From positions 62,001 to 126,000 of the forward strand of contig NZ_PNCO02000002.1 of the NCBI RefSeq assembly GCF_005886105.2: a stretch of 64,000 nt of DNA. The letters are read 5' to 3'. A program made the translations under genes and the position numbers. The notes beneath the pieces are model-generated. The model was not told the DNA's origin and did not search any database. It saw nothing but the letters and a program-made list of their open reading frames with translations. The DNA is from Pseudoalteromonas galatheae (GTDB lineage: Bacteria; Pseudomonadota; Gammaproteobacteria; Enterobacterales; Alteromonadaceae). Each line of letters begins with the position of its first letter. Within the stretch, counting starts at the first letter, position 1. Below are positions 1 through 9,127 of the stretch, one piece after another.

Positions 1-1238
1 TTCAGTACATCTTTGTAACTCACATCACCTTGCTCAATACTATCTCGGATCCCGCCACCGCTAATAATGCCAAAATCTGCTTCAACAGCTGCCATTTGCG
101 CGTTAATGATTAAATCAGCTAGATTGCTTTGCTTAAATCTAACTGTACTGCGACGCCCATCTAAGAAACTATCAACGTATCCCACAGCGCCAGCAATTTG
201 TGCTTGTCCTTTTTCTTGAAACGGCTTTAAGAAAGCAAGCATTTGCGGATCTTCTTGAATAGTTGCGCCAATAACTGCTCCGGATTTGTCTTTTAAGTTT
301 ACTGGGATCAAGTTGTAGCTGATCAAGGTTTTGGTATCACCATCAAGCCTAAAAACGGCTTTGCCTACATACTTACCCCACTCATGTGCTTGCATAATCC
401 AAACACCATTTTGCTTATCCGGCTTACATGTTTTACCAGGAGCAAATGCAATATCCGCGTTACCATTGTCATCTACACAGACCGGCTCTTGAGAGTGTCC
501 ACCGACTATCAAATCAAGCATACCAGTCGGAAGTTGGCGTGCGAGCGTTACATCACCAGGTGCATTGATCCCATGATTAGCACCGTGATAGTGACCCATG
601 TGTGTCACAGCTATCATCACATCTGGCTGATATTTGGCTTTGATTTTAGGGACCCAGTTTTCTGTGGCTGCTAAAGGTTCAATAAAAGTCAAACCATGAA
701 CATGTTTTGGATTGGCAATTTTGACGGTATCAGTTGTGGTAAGTCCAAGTACGGCAATGGTCAATCCTGCACGTTCAATAATCGTGTAAGGCTCGTATGC
801 AGGCATTTGATTTGTATTATCAAGAATATTTGCTGATAGTACAGGGAAGCTTGCCCACTCAATTTGTTTGGCTAGTACATCTCGTGTGTTGTCAAATTCA
901 TGGTTACCAATCGCCATGGCATCATAACCCAGCCTGCTCATTCCTCTAAAATCAGGTTCAGCAAATAGTAAATCAGATTCTGGTACACCCGTGTTTATAT
1001 CGCCTCCAGAAAGCAATATGACGGCATGACCTGCTCTCTCGGCATCGCTTTTTAATTGGTCAATTAAGGTTTTTCTGGCAGCCATGCCATATTCACCTTT
1101 TTCATTTTGCCAAAAACGACCATGATTATCGTTAGTGTGTAATACGGTTAAGTATTCTGCTTGTTGCGACTGCTTTGGGGAGGAAAAATGGCACGCCGAT
1201 AATAGCACAGCCGTGGAAAGAATAAGTAAGTTGCGCAT
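1..1238 (-). CDS. ushA: 5'-nucleotidase / UDP-sugar hydrolase lipoprotein (3' end outside window)
   Basis: Metallophosphoesterase of the UshA/NutA family, which hydrolyses extracellular nucleotides to nucleosides and phosphate for uptake. About 412 residues are present; the rest of the C-terminal substrate domain lies beyond the left edge. The start at 1238 opens with MRNLLILSTAVLLSAC, a type II signal peptide with the lipobox LSAC, so the product is probably membrane-anchored like Vibrio NutA rather than soluble like E. coli UshA. Two family motifs are visible: LHTNDNHGRFW at about residues 34-44 (first metal motif) and GNHEFD near residue 112. VGGHSQEP further on is a third metal-site region. 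The gene stands alone on the minus strand here. Family assignment is secure; substrate preference is inferred. Confidence 0.93.
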   Translation of the reverse strand, partial: MRNLLILSTAVLLSACHFSSPKQSQQAEYLTVLHTNDNHGRFWQNEKGEYGMAARKTLIDQLKSDAERAGHAVILLSGGDINTGVPESDLLFAEPDFRGMSRLGYDAMAIGNHEFDNTRDVLAKQIEWASFPVLSANILDNTNQMPAYEPYTIIERAGLTIAVLGLTTTDTVKIANPKHVHGLTFIEPLAATENWVPKIKAKYQPDVMIAVTHMGHYHGANHGINAPGDVTLARQLPTGMLDLIVGGHSQEPVCVDDNGNADIAFAPGKTCKPDKQNGVWIMQAHEWGKYVGKAVFRLDGDTKTLISYNLIPVNLKDKSGAVIGATIQEDPQMLAFLKPFQEKGQAQIAGAVGYVDSFLDGRRSTVRFKQSNLADLIINAQMAAVEADFGIISGGGIRDSIEQGDVSYKDVL

Positions 1239-1301
1239 AATTTAGAAGCTATTTGATAAATTATGCGCGTATTCTAGAACATTAGAATTATTTTAATAGT
1301 G

Positions 1302-1493
1302 CTAACACTCAAAATTACTATATTTTTTGGCGTTTTGTGCAACTGCAGATACCCTTCTGTCTAGTTCAAACTTTGCAAACTCACATTTTGCATGACCTGT
1401 TTCTATCATCCAGTTTAAAAAGCTCGCTGGCAGAGTTGAGTATGGTTCTCCTGCATGAAGTCCAAAATCGCAGATATCATTATCCTGTTTCAT
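1302..1493 (-). CDS. Small DUF3820-like protein
   Basis: A 63-residue protein. The stretch FGLHAGEPYSTLPASFLNWM follows the pattern of the DUF3820 / ExoX C-terminal-like motif (F-G-K-x-x-G-x-P-x-x-x-L-P-x-x-Y-L-x-W), which is also found alone in small bacterial proteins of unknown role. The usual lysine is replaced by Leu-His here. A purine-rich AGGGG lies about 10 nt before the ATG. No membrane segment or signal peptide is seen. Its neighbours, ushA and a MAPEG protein, give no functional clue. The reading frame is short, so the call rests mainly on the motif. Confidence 0.6.
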   Translation of the reverse strand: MKQDNDICDFGLHAGEPYSTLPASFLNWMIETGHAKCEFAKFELDRRVSAVAQNAKKYSNFEC

Positions 1494-1595
1494 CTATGTG
1501 CCCCTGTTGTTCTTTTAACCATCGCCATGCTAACAAACTGAGTCAAGTAGAAAAGAACAATTAGATAAAACAAATGGTGTTTTTATAGTTTTTAG

Positions 1596-2018
1596 TTATA
1601 TAAGTGTTAAAATTAATGTGATCCACTGAAGAATAATAAAGATACAACCCACAAGGTAGAGGCGAAAACGTGTTCTGAGGTGATTGCTACCGATATGAAC
1701 ATAAGTATGTGCAATACGGCTAATTACAAACAGTAGAGCGAAAGTACTGAACCACAAGGTAACGAGTTTCATCGCGAGTGCGGTAAGAGAAACAACAAAA
1801 AACAATACGGGAATTTCGAATTGATTAGTAAAGTTTCTGGATGCCAATATGACTTCTTCTGGCCCATTGTCCAGCGCCATGGTTTTGAATTGGTCAAACT
1901 GGATCTGTTTTTCTCGCACTGCTTTAAAGCGGCGTTTACCCATAATCACCATGATGGTTAAGGTTAACAGAGTTTGTAAAAATAACGCGGCAAGTAATAG
2001 ATAAATAGATATTTGCAT
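1596..2018 (-). CDS. MAPEG-family membrane protein
   Basis: A 140-residue protein with four hydrophobic segments (about residues 5-25, 68-90, 90-108 and 120-139), the usual size for the MAPEG family (eicosanoid and glutathione metabolism membrane proteins). Typical features are the RNFTNQFEIPVLFF stretch after the first loop and SRIAHTYVHIGSNHLRTR before the last helix. Bacterial members are membrane proteins of mostly unknown substrate; some have glutathione-dependent activity. It is transcribed away from the M16 protease gene, with a 117 bp shared upstream region. Confidence 0.85.
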   Translation of the reverse strand: MQISIYLLLAALFLQTLLTLTIMVIMGKRRFKAVREKQIQFDQFKTMALDNGPEEVILASRNFTNQFEIPVLFFVVSLTALAMKLVTLWFSTFALLFVISRIAHTYVHIGSNHLRTRFRLYLVGCIFIILQWITLILTLI

Positions 2019-2135
2019 GATCCCTCCAATTTACGATGTGTTACAAAACAAAAAATTTCTATATTGCAAAAGCTTAGTTGAATGACGATGATAGTCTGGT
2101 CTTAAAAAGTAATTATCACAAGAATGGATTGTTTT

Positions 2136-5021
2136 ATGAAAAAGCTATTCGCGATCAGTACGCTTACCTTAGCAGTTTTGACTGGATGTAGCACAACATC
2201 ATCGCTTAATAATTCTGGCAGCGTTCAGAGCCTCCTTTCAGAGCAGCTTGTCGTGAGTCCAAATGATGATAGACAATATCAAACGCTAACTTTGGAAAAT
2301 GGTATTGATGTTATCTTGGTATCAGATCCGTCGGTATCAAAGTCTGCGGCAGCGCTGAGCGTTGGCGTAGGTCTACTTCATGACCCGATGTCCCAACAAG
2401 GAATGGCACACTATCTTGAACATATGCTATTCCTTGGTACAGAAAAATATCCAGACAGTAAAGGTTATTCTGAGTTTATGACCAAAAACGGTGGGGCGCA
2501 TAATGCATACACTTGGCTGGATATTACTAACTATATGTTCAAAGTGAACAACGATGCCTATGACGAGGCGTTAGACAGATTCTCCGACTTTTTTAAATCT
2601 CCAAAGCTTTACCCTGAATACACAGAAAAAGAAAAAAACGCAGTCAACGCAGAGTGGTCCATGCGTCGTGAAATGGACTTTTTTGGTCAATTTAAGCTCG
2701 CACGAAACATGATGGGTGACCATCCCGCTAATCGTTTTCTTATCGGCAACCTAGAAACGTTAGGAGATAAAGAAGACAGTAAACTGCATCAAGAGACCGT
2801 TGCTTTTTATGATAAGTACTACTCTGCGAATATCATGAAGTTAGCCATGATTTCTAACGAGCCGATTGAGCAGATGGAGGCCAAAGCGAAAAAGCACTTC
2901 ACGACAATTAAGAATAAAAACATCGAGAAGCCAGAGGTTAAACAATCGCTTAACTTCGATAACGTTGGACAAAAGCTGGTCCATTATAAACCGAATGAAG
3001 ATGTTAAGACCTTACAGCTTGATTTTACTATCAAAAACAACGCAAGTGCGTTTGCGGTTAAGCCAAATTATTTCATTACTTATCTTCTAAGTAATGAAAT
3101 GGCCGGAAGCCCAGCTCAAGTACTAAAAGATAAAGGTTTAATTTCATCGTTAAGTGCCTTCGCGACACCAAACAGCTACGGTAACTACGGCACATTACAG
3201 ATTGATATTCAGTTAACCGATGAAGGCTTAAAGCAACGTGAGTTAATTACAGGTACGGTACTGGATTATATCGATATGATCCGTGATAAAGGAGTCGACA
3301 GCCGTTACTTTAAGGAAATTCAAACATCGCTAAATAATCAATTTAGGTTTTTAGAAAAGGGCGATGAGTTTGGTTACGTCAGTAACCTTGCAGGTAGCAT
3401 GCAGCAGTACCCAATGAACCATGCTATTAATGCGAGCTACTACTATGCACAGTTTGATGCTAACGCTGTCAAGGCAGTCTTGGAACAACTAACACCCGAG
3501 CAAATGCGAGTATGGTATATCAGTAAAGATGAACCTACTAATGCAAAACTACACTTCTATGATGGTGAATATCAGATTGTAGATTTAAAGCGTAGTGATT
3601 TTGATAAATGGAAAGAAGAGGCAAATTTCGATTTGGCACTTCCTAGTGTAAATACCTTGCTACCTGAAAACTTCGCACTAAAAACATCGGCAGACGATGC
3701 GAAAAAGGGCGTTCAGAAGGTGATTGACGCTGATGGCGTAACAGTTTGGCATGCTGCGAGTGAGCGTTTCTATCAACAGCCTAAGGGTAGTCTGAAAATT
3801 TACGTCAATAATCCAAGTGCATTGAAAGACATCAAAACCGAGGTTGCGCTGTCGGTTTGGGCAGACTTATACCGTTTGGATAAAGCAAAGCTAATGACGG
3901 AAGCCAGCATTGCGGGTATGCATCTTGGACTGACTCCCGCAAATGGGGTTATGCTAGATATTTCAGGCTTTACTGATAAGCAAGCTTTATTGTTAAAGGA
4001 TGCACTCTCAGGTATTCGTGTAGAAACGAATAAACGAGCATTTGACCAAGCCATTGATCGTTACGTACGTGGCATTAAAAATCAAGAGAAAGAATTCCCA
4101 TTCAGACAAGCTTTCGGTGTTTATCAAAAACTTATCCGTTCAGGAAGTTATGATGATTCTGCGTTGATATCAGCAGCTAAGTCTTTGACTCTTGCTGATC
4201 TAGATAAAGTGCAAAATCAAACTCTAACGAATAATCAAATTCGTGTTTTTGCTTATGGCAACTACGATAAAGCGGATTTACAAACGGTAAAAGAGACGCT
4301 TGATAATGCACTGCCCAAACGCCAAAAAGTGACTGAGTATGCACGTGCTAAATATTGGCAACCAGAGCAAAATCAGACACTCGTATGGCAGCAAGACATT
4401 GATGTTGCAGATGTCGCTGTAATCGATTTTGCAGTGCACCCAATTAAAGGCTATGCGCAAAAGGCGGCGGCGATGGTGCTTCAAGGGCACTTAAGAACGG
4501 CGGCATTTGAACGTCTGAGAACTGAAGAGCAGCTGGCGTATGCAGTTGGTGCAACGAGCGTCGCTATTGACGAGTATTCAGCGCTAGGCTTTTATATTCA
4601 GACACCGGTAAAAGATGCTAAGAGTATGCAAGCTCGCTTTGACGCGTATAAAGATGAATACGCTAAAGATTTAGCAGCGCTAGATAAGACGACTTTCGAG
4701 CAGTTAAAAAATGCAGTGCTAGTCTCATTAACTGAAGAGCCAAAAAATCTTTCTGAAGAGCTACAACCGTTAATGGGCGATTGGTTCAAAGAAAATATGG
4801 CATTTGACTCTGAAGCTAAGCTAGTTGCTGCAGTTGAAGCGGTCACATTAGAAGATATTAAAGCGTACTATCAGCAAACTGTAATGAACCCCGATGCTGC
4901 TAGACTCAATATTCAATTACGTGGCGCTAAGTTCCAAGCCGAGCCATTTGCAGATTTACCGAAGCAAACTAAGCTAAACTCAGTTGAACAAATGTACAAA
5001 AACGTCAAATACCAACAGTAG
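2136..5021 (+). CDS. Pitrilysin/insulysin-like M16 zinc protease, lipoprotein
   Basis: Large M16-family metalloprotease of about 961 residues, the usual size of pitrilysin (Ptr). The inverted zinc motif HYLEH sits in GMAHYLEHMLFLGTEKYPD near residue 95, and the distal glutamate lies in EKNAVNAEW about 75 residues later, so the N-terminal domain looks catalytic. The middle and C-terminal M16 repeats follow; RTEEQLAYAVG is typical of the inactive half. I chose the ATG at 2136 over an in-frame ATG at 2124 because it gives a clean lipoprotein signal, MKKLFAISTLTLAVLTGC. E. coli Ptr is periplasmic and soluble, so lipid anchoring is a difference. It probably degrades peptides in the periplasm. It is monocistronic, with a strong terminator after it. 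Confidence 0.93.
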   Translation: MKKLFAISTLTLAVLTGCSTTSSLNNSGSVQSLLSEQLVVSPNDDRQYQTLTLENGIDVILVSDPSVSKSAAALSVGVGLLHDPMSQQGMAHYLEHMLFLGTEKYPDSKGYSEFMTKNGGAHNAYTWLDITNYMFKVNNDAYDEALDRFSDFFKSPKLYPEYTEKEKNAVNAEWSMRREMDFFGQFKLARNMMGDHPANRFLIGNLETLGDKEDSKLHQETVAFYDKYYSANIMKLAMISNEPIEQMEAKAKKHFTTIKNKNIEKPEVKQSLNFDNVGQKLVHYKPNEDVKTLQLDFTIKNNASAFAVKPNYFITYLLSNEMAGSPAQVLKDKGLISSLSAFATPNSYGNYGTLQIDIQLTDEGLKQRELITGTVLDYIDMIRDKGVDSRYFKEIQTSLNNQFRFLEKGDEFGYVSNLAGSMQQYPMNHAINASYYYAQFDANAVKAVLEQLTPEQMRVWYISKDEPTNAKLHFYDGEYQIVDLKRSDFDKWKEEANFDLALPSVNTLLPENFALKTSADDAKKGVQKVIDADGVTVWHAASERFYQQPKGSLKIYVNNPSALKDIKTEVALSVWADLYRLDKAKLMTEASIAGMHLGLTPANGVMLDISGFTDKQALLLKDALSGIRVETNKRAFDQAIDRYVRGIKNQEKEFPFRQAFGVYQKLIRSGSYDDSALISAAKSLTLADLDKVQNQTLTNNQIRVFAYGNYDKADLQTVKETLDNALPKRQKVTEYARAKYWQPEQNQTLVWQQDIDVADVAVIDFAVHPIKGYAQKAAAMVLQGHLRTAAFERLRTEEQLAYAVGATSVAIDEYSALGFYIQTPVKDAKSMQARFDAYKDEYAKDLAALDKTTFEQLKNAVLVSLTEEPKNLSEELQPLMGDWFKENMAFDSEAKLVAAVEAVTLEDIKAYYQQTVMNPDAARLNIQLRGAKFQAEPFADLPKQTKLNSVEQMYKNVKYQQ

Positions 5022-5045
5022 CCTGTTGATATTTCAATAGTAATC

Positions 5046-5079
5046 AAAAGCTGGGCTAATTCGTTTCCCAGCTTTTTTA
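5046..5079 (+). terminator. Rho-independent terminator after M16 protease
   Basis: A 10 bp perfect stem, AAAAGCTGGG / CCCAGCTTTT, with an 11 nt loop, runs into a T-rich tail. It lies 25 bp after the protease stop codon. Confidence 0.85.
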
Positions 5080-5139
5080 TTCGCTTGTGTAAATGCTAAA
5101 GTAACAATGGAAGTTTATTTAGATATTTTCGGAGACTAG

Positions 5140-5649
5140 ATGAAGATTGCGACAGGAGAAAGGGTATTTTTAAGAAAGGCAAATTTAAATGATGCGGGAT
5201 TTTTACTTAGGCTTTTGAATCAAAAAAGCTTTATCGATAATATCAGGGATAAAGGTATAAAAACGCAACAACAAGCTGAGGAGCATATCGAGCAAGCTTA
5301 TCTTATTCCCTATCAAATTGGCACACCTGCAGCTTACATCGTGGTAGAAGCAAGCAGCAATACGAGTATTGGCGTGTGTGGCCTGTATCAAAGACCCTTT
5401 TTTAATATTCCGGACCTAGGTTATGCGTTTTTAGATGATTTTACTGGCAAGGGTTATGCTTCCGAGGCCGCCAGATTGCTAATGGAATATGTTAGATCAG
5501 AAGAGAGCCACCCGAAGCTGAGCGCTATCACATTAGAGAGTAATACAGCTAGCATGAATCTGCTCAGTAAGGCAGGATTTAGGCCTGTTGGCAAAATAAT
5601 AATTGATGACGATTTTACACCCGTAGTCGTATTTAGGTGCCAATTATAA
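5140..5649 (+). CDS. GNAT-family N-acetyltransferase (RimJ/RimL type)
   Basis: A 169-residue acetyltransferase of the Acetyltransf_3 type. It opens with TGERVFLRKANLNDAGFLLRL, the usual first strand and helix of RimJ/RimL-like proteins. The acetyl-CoA loop is near GKGYASEAARLLMEY (about residues 107-121), and LESNTASMNLLSKAGF follows near the C-terminus, as in ribosomal-protein and small-molecule acetyltransferases. A GGAG Shine-Dalgarno precedes the ATG. Its stop overlaps the end of the convergent pqiC gene by 6 nt. The substrate cannot be told. Confidence 0.88.
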   Translation: MKIATGERVFLRKANLNDAGFLLRLLNQKSFIDNIRDKGIKTQQQAEEHIEQAYLIPYQIGTPAAYIVVEASSNTSIGVCGLYQRPFFNIPDLGYAFLDDFTGKGYASEAARLLMEYVRSEESHPKLSAITLESNTASMNLLSKAGFRPVGKIIIDDDFTPVVVFRCQL

Positions 5650-6222
5650 TTGCTGACTTATTTGTGTCGTTAGTTGAGAAAAATTTCTCTGATGTGCCGC
5701 CACCAGTGCGCTAAAGCCATCCTGCTCAAGAGCTGTTGCAAATTGGAATGGCTGCACTTGAGTTAGCTGATAGCTCCCTTCTTTGTACTGATAAAGATAC
5801 CAAGTCCCACTCATTACAGCGCCTTTTTCAAAGTGTCCCGCAAACTCATTAATTTCTACAACTAGGCGTTGATGCTCTTGCGTATTACGATAAAACTTAT
5901 CGCTTTTCATTACAGTGGTCTTGTTGGTGGCATTTAATGAATTGACTAAGTTCCATGTCAACATATCGGAAGGTGGCTGAGCCCAAAAGTGAAAGTTAGC
6001 GATATTTACTTTGTTCTCTGGTTGATATTGCACTAATGCTTGTTGATCGAACAATTCAATTAACTGAACTTTATCAATCAAAAGTATCTGATTAAGCTCA
6101 GCGTTTTGTTTGTTTTCTATACTTTGAGCTTCTAACTGATAATAGTTGACGGGCTGCGAAGGGTTGGTAATACAGCCCGTTAAAAATAATAGCACCAGAA
6201 AAGTCACTAACCCCGATTTCAT
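5644..6222 (-). CDS. pqiC: PqiC-type outer-membrane lipoprotein
   Basis: A 192-residue lipoprotein with the signal MKSGLVTFLVLLFLTGC. The body fits the YmbA/PqiC family (ABC-type transport auxiliary lipoprotein): NYYQLEAQ just after the cysteine, FHFWAQPPSDMLTWNLVNSL in the middle, and a LVVEINEF strand. In E. coli, PqiC sits in the outer membrane and joins the PqiB tunnel that carries lipids between the membranes. It is the last gene of pqiABC, and its ATG overlaps the pqiB stop (ATGA), which suggests translational coupling. Confidence 0.9.
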   Translation of the reverse strand: MKSGLVTFLVLLFLTGCITNPSQPVNYYQLEAQSIENKQNAELNQILLIDKVQLIELFDQQALVQYQPENKVNIANFHFWAQPPSDMLTWNLVNSLNATNKTTVMKSDKFYRNTQEHQRLVVEINEFAGHFEKGAVMSGTWYLYQYKEGSYQLTQVQPFQFATALEQDGFSALVAAHQRNFSQLTTQISQQL

Positions 6223-7877
6223 TTATTCTTCCTCGGTAGCGGATCCGCGCCACTTTCTTTATTAAAAATAAGCATATTCGGTTGTTCATTCAGCCCTTTG
6301 GAAATAGGTTTTAAGCGATTGGACAGACTTTCAAGTTCTTCGAGGGTATTACTGAGCTGATCCATAACACCCGAGCCTTTTTGGTACTGTGTCATGGTTT
6401 GCTCAAACTGCTTTAGGCTTGAGGTGAGCTGGCTAAGCGTATCTTTTAAGCTTGTTAAATTACTGCCAACTTTGTCTGTTAATTTATTATTATTGATAGA
6501 CTCTACGAGTTGATTCATTTCCATTGCTAGTAACCTGTGTTGCTGAAGGGCACCCTCTAACTCCTTAACAGTTGTTTCAAGAGGTAACCCATTTAACTTG
6601 TTCAATAAGCTCGTGACTTGTTCAGAAAGTGCCGTAATACCGCTTGGAACACTCGGTAATACGGGATAAATAGTTGCTTTGTCTGAACTAACTACTTCCG
6701 CATTTGGATAGAAGTCTAATTCTATATATACAGCACCTGTTAACAAATTGCCACTTTTTAGTGATGCTCTAAGGCCACTGCTAATCCATTTGTCTATATT
6801 TTCTGACCAATATGCTTGTGCAAGCTGTGCGTCCTCATAGATGCGGCCATACTCAATTTTAACCAATACAGGTACGGAGGTGTTGTTTTGCTGAAAGTAT
6901 AAGGGCCGATCGTCACTAACACCGGTTGCTGGTACTTGTTCTATGGTGCCAATACGCATACCTCGGTACTCAACTGGTGCACCAGCTCGAAGACCCCGAA
7001 TTGATTGCTCAAACTCAATAAGGTAATAATCAAAATGGTCAAATCGCTGTTCTAAAGCCATCGAAAAGTTTTTGTGTAGAGCGTAGGTTTTATTTTCGAG
7101 CGCTACTGTGCCGCTCGGCATAGTTGGTGGATAGTCAACAGAAATCCCACCCTTGATCATTTTTGCCAGTGATCCTGTCGAAACTTCAACGCCCTCTGTT
7201 GATAGCTTAAAATCAATACCGGAACTCACCCAGAAAATAGCATTATCTGTGATGAGCGTATCGTACGGCGAATAGATAAAAATACCGTACTCCATTTTCA
7301 AGCTTTCAACACTAAAATGCGCTGACTCAACTTGACCCACTTTATAATTGCGGAAAAAAATACTGGATCCAACGTCTAAAACTTCAGCATCAGAAGCCAC
7401 AAGTTGATAACGTTTTCCGTGTACCTCTGAGCCAATTAATGCAGGCTCATCCATTAAGGTGAAGATGCTCGAGCGTGTTTTTGCTTCACCAGGAGAAAGC
7501 TCTATATATACGCCAGAGAGTAACGTATTCATGCCTGAGATGCCGGATTCGTCAATTCGAGGTTTTACTACCCAAAACGAAGAGTCTTCAGCCAATAAAT
7601 CACGATAGGGCTGCAAAATCCTAACTTTTGCAACCACAGCGTTTTGTGTTAATTCAAGCTTTAACGACTCCACTAACCCGACTTTAACGCTTTTTACTCT
7701 CACTTCAGTTTTGCCGGCAATAATGCCATCTGCATCAGTCATTTTTATAAAAATAGTGTGGCCTTTATTTGCCTGATGTTGATATAACATCCAGCCTGTG
7801 ATGAGCAACGCGATAATTGGAATAATCCATATCACTGAAAACTTTGGTTTGTCTTCTATATCAGCTTGAGTAGTCAT
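6219..7877 (-). CDS. pqiB: PqiB-type MCE protein, intermembrane lipid transport
   Basis: A 552-residue protein with one N-terminal membrane helix (FSVIWIIPIIALLITGWMLY, residues 13-32) and three MCE/MlaD repeats, beginning near ADGIIAGKTEVRVKSVKVG, DVGSSIFFRNYKVGQVES and LRAGAPVEYRGMRIGTIEQV. The C-terminal third is helical and coiled-coil-like, as expected for the needle-like tunnel that spans the periplasm in E. coli PqiB (about 546 residues). It overlaps pqiA by 4 nt upstream and pqiC by 4 nt downstream. The role in lipid transfer and envelope integrity is known from E. coli and inferred here. Confidence 0.94.
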   Translation of the reverse strand: MTTQADIEDKPKFSVIWIIPIIALLITGWMLYQHQANKGHTIFIKMTDADGIIAGKTEVRVKSVKVGLVESLKLELTQNAVVAKVRILQPYRDLLAEDSSFWVVKPRIDESGISGMNTLLSGVYIELSPGEAKTRSSIFTLMDEPALIGSEVHGKRYQLVASDAEVLDVGSSIFFRNYKVGQVESAHFSVESLKMEYGIFIYSPYDTLITDNAIFWVSSGIDFKLSTEGVEVSTGSLAKMIKGGISVDYPPTMPSGTVALENKTYALHKNFSMALEQRFDHFDYYLIEFEQSIRGLRAGAPVEYRGMRIGTIEQVPATGVSDDRPLYFQQNNTSVPVLVKIEYGRIYEDAQLAQAYWSENIDKWISSGLRASLKSGNLLTGAVYIELDFYPNAEVVSSDKATIYPVLPSVPSGITALSEQVTSLLNKLNGLPLETTVKELEGALQQHRLLAMEMNQLVESINNNKLTDKVGSNLTSLKDTLSQLTSSLKQFEQTMTQYQKGSGVMDQLSNTLEELESLSNRLKPISKGLNEQPNMLIFNKESGADPLPRKNK

Positions 7878-9067
7878 TGATTATTTTTATCCCACAATAA
7901 TCTTGGATCAAAACTATTAACGGCAGCGATTTGGCAAAGCACCATCAAAGTAAAAAACACGATACCAATTTCTGGTTCTACATTTAGCACCGTACCAAGT
8001 TGCACCAGAGACACTAAAATAATCACTACAAACACATCAATCATGGACCAGCGGCCAATGAATTCGAGTAAGCGGTACACTTTTGTTGCTGTGATTGGGT
8101 CTTTGGGTTTTTTAACTCTTACTAGTAAGTAACTCAATAGTAACGCTTTTGCGATAGGAATACATATACTTGCGAGAAAAATAAGTGTTGCGACGGGGTA
8201 AGAACCGGCTTCCCAAAGCACTTGAACGCCTGAGAAAATAGTCGCAGGCGTATGAAGCCCAAGACTAATGGTATCCATGATGGGTAGAAAATTAGCTGGC
8301 ACAAGTAGCACGACGCTGGTGAGCATCCAAGCTAAGCTTTTTTGCGTAGATTGAGACTTTCGGTATTTTAGTTTGGCGTAGCAGCGCTGACACTTTTCAC
8401 CTTCACCCAAAAAGCCACAAACCTTGCAACGTTTTAGCGTGGAAGATAAATTGTTCGGTTCCACTAAGTGACGATTACATTGAGTCTGATTACGCCACAT
8501 ATACTCGTGATCAAAAAGTGAGAGGGCTTCAATAAAACACAAAACGAATAAAATATAAGCCCAAAATCCAAGGCCCATCTCCAATTCAGCGAAAGACATT
8601 AATTTAAAAGCGCTCACGAGCACGGCTACTAAAAATATATCGGTGAGATTAAGCGGTTTTAGTGCTGAGAGTAATTTTGCTAAATGCCTAGCATTGTGCG
8701 CATTGATGATTTGCCAATACTCGGTGTGTGCAAGTAGTAGCAACGAGCATACGGCAACAGGCATAACTAAAATAGTGAAGGCAAATAATCCAGCGAGAAA
8801 ATAGCTGTAATGTTCAGCTAACAATATGAGCGCTTGCCAGAGGCTCACAACTTGAGTGATACCGTGTTGCGTGTAGGAAATAAAGTCTGGAAATAAGCTT
8901 GCGAATAAGAATAATAACGCAGAAAAGCTGAAGGCTTGTACTAATTGGTTTTGGCGTCCTTGTACATGGCATAAGACGCATCGACAGTTTGGGCACACCG
9001 CACGCTTTTGGGACTCGATAGAGTCTATTTCAACAAGCGTATCGCATTCAGGGCAAGCTGTAATCAC
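7874..9067 (-). CDS. pqiA: PqiA-type integral membrane protein
   Basis: A 397-residue member of the paraquat-inducible protein A family. It has two halves, each with a CxxC zinc-ribbon (CPECD and CPNCRC near the N-terminus; CKVCGFLGEGEKCQRC near residues 215-230) followed by four membrane helices. PqiA is the inner-membrane partner of PqiB and PqiC. The start is a GTG at 9067. The next gene starts inside its stop codon, so pqiABC is one transcript. SoxRS control is known for E. coli pqi; I see no clear SoxS box here. Confidence 0.93.
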   Translation of the reverse strand: MITACPECDTLVEIDSIESQKRAVCPNCRCVLCHVQGRQNQLVQAFSFSALLFLFASLFPDFISYTQHGITQVVSLWQALILLAEHYSYFLAGLFAFTILVMPVAVCSLLLLAHTEYWQIINAHNARHLAKLLSALKPLNLTDIFLVAVLVSAFKLMSFAELEMGLGFWAYILFVLCFIEALSLFDHEYMWRNQTQCNRHLVEPNNLSSTLKRCKVCGFLGEGEKCQRCYAKLKYRKSQSTQKSLAWMLTSVVLLVPANFLPIMDTISLGLHTPATIFSGVQVLWEAGSYPVATLIFLASICIPIAKALLLSYLLVRVKKPKDPITATKVYRLLEFIGRWSMIDVFVVIILVSLVQLGTVLNVEPEIGIVFFTLMVLCQIAAVNSFDPRLLWDKNNQ

Positions 9068-9127
9068 ACAAAAATCCGTTGATTTCCTTTTATGCTAGTT
9101 TGCTTGATGCGCCCAAATTTATCAATG

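Noticed and set aside
384..674. 96-residue open frame on the plus strand
   Set aside because: It is opposite to the clear ushA coding frame, which shows conserved motifs.
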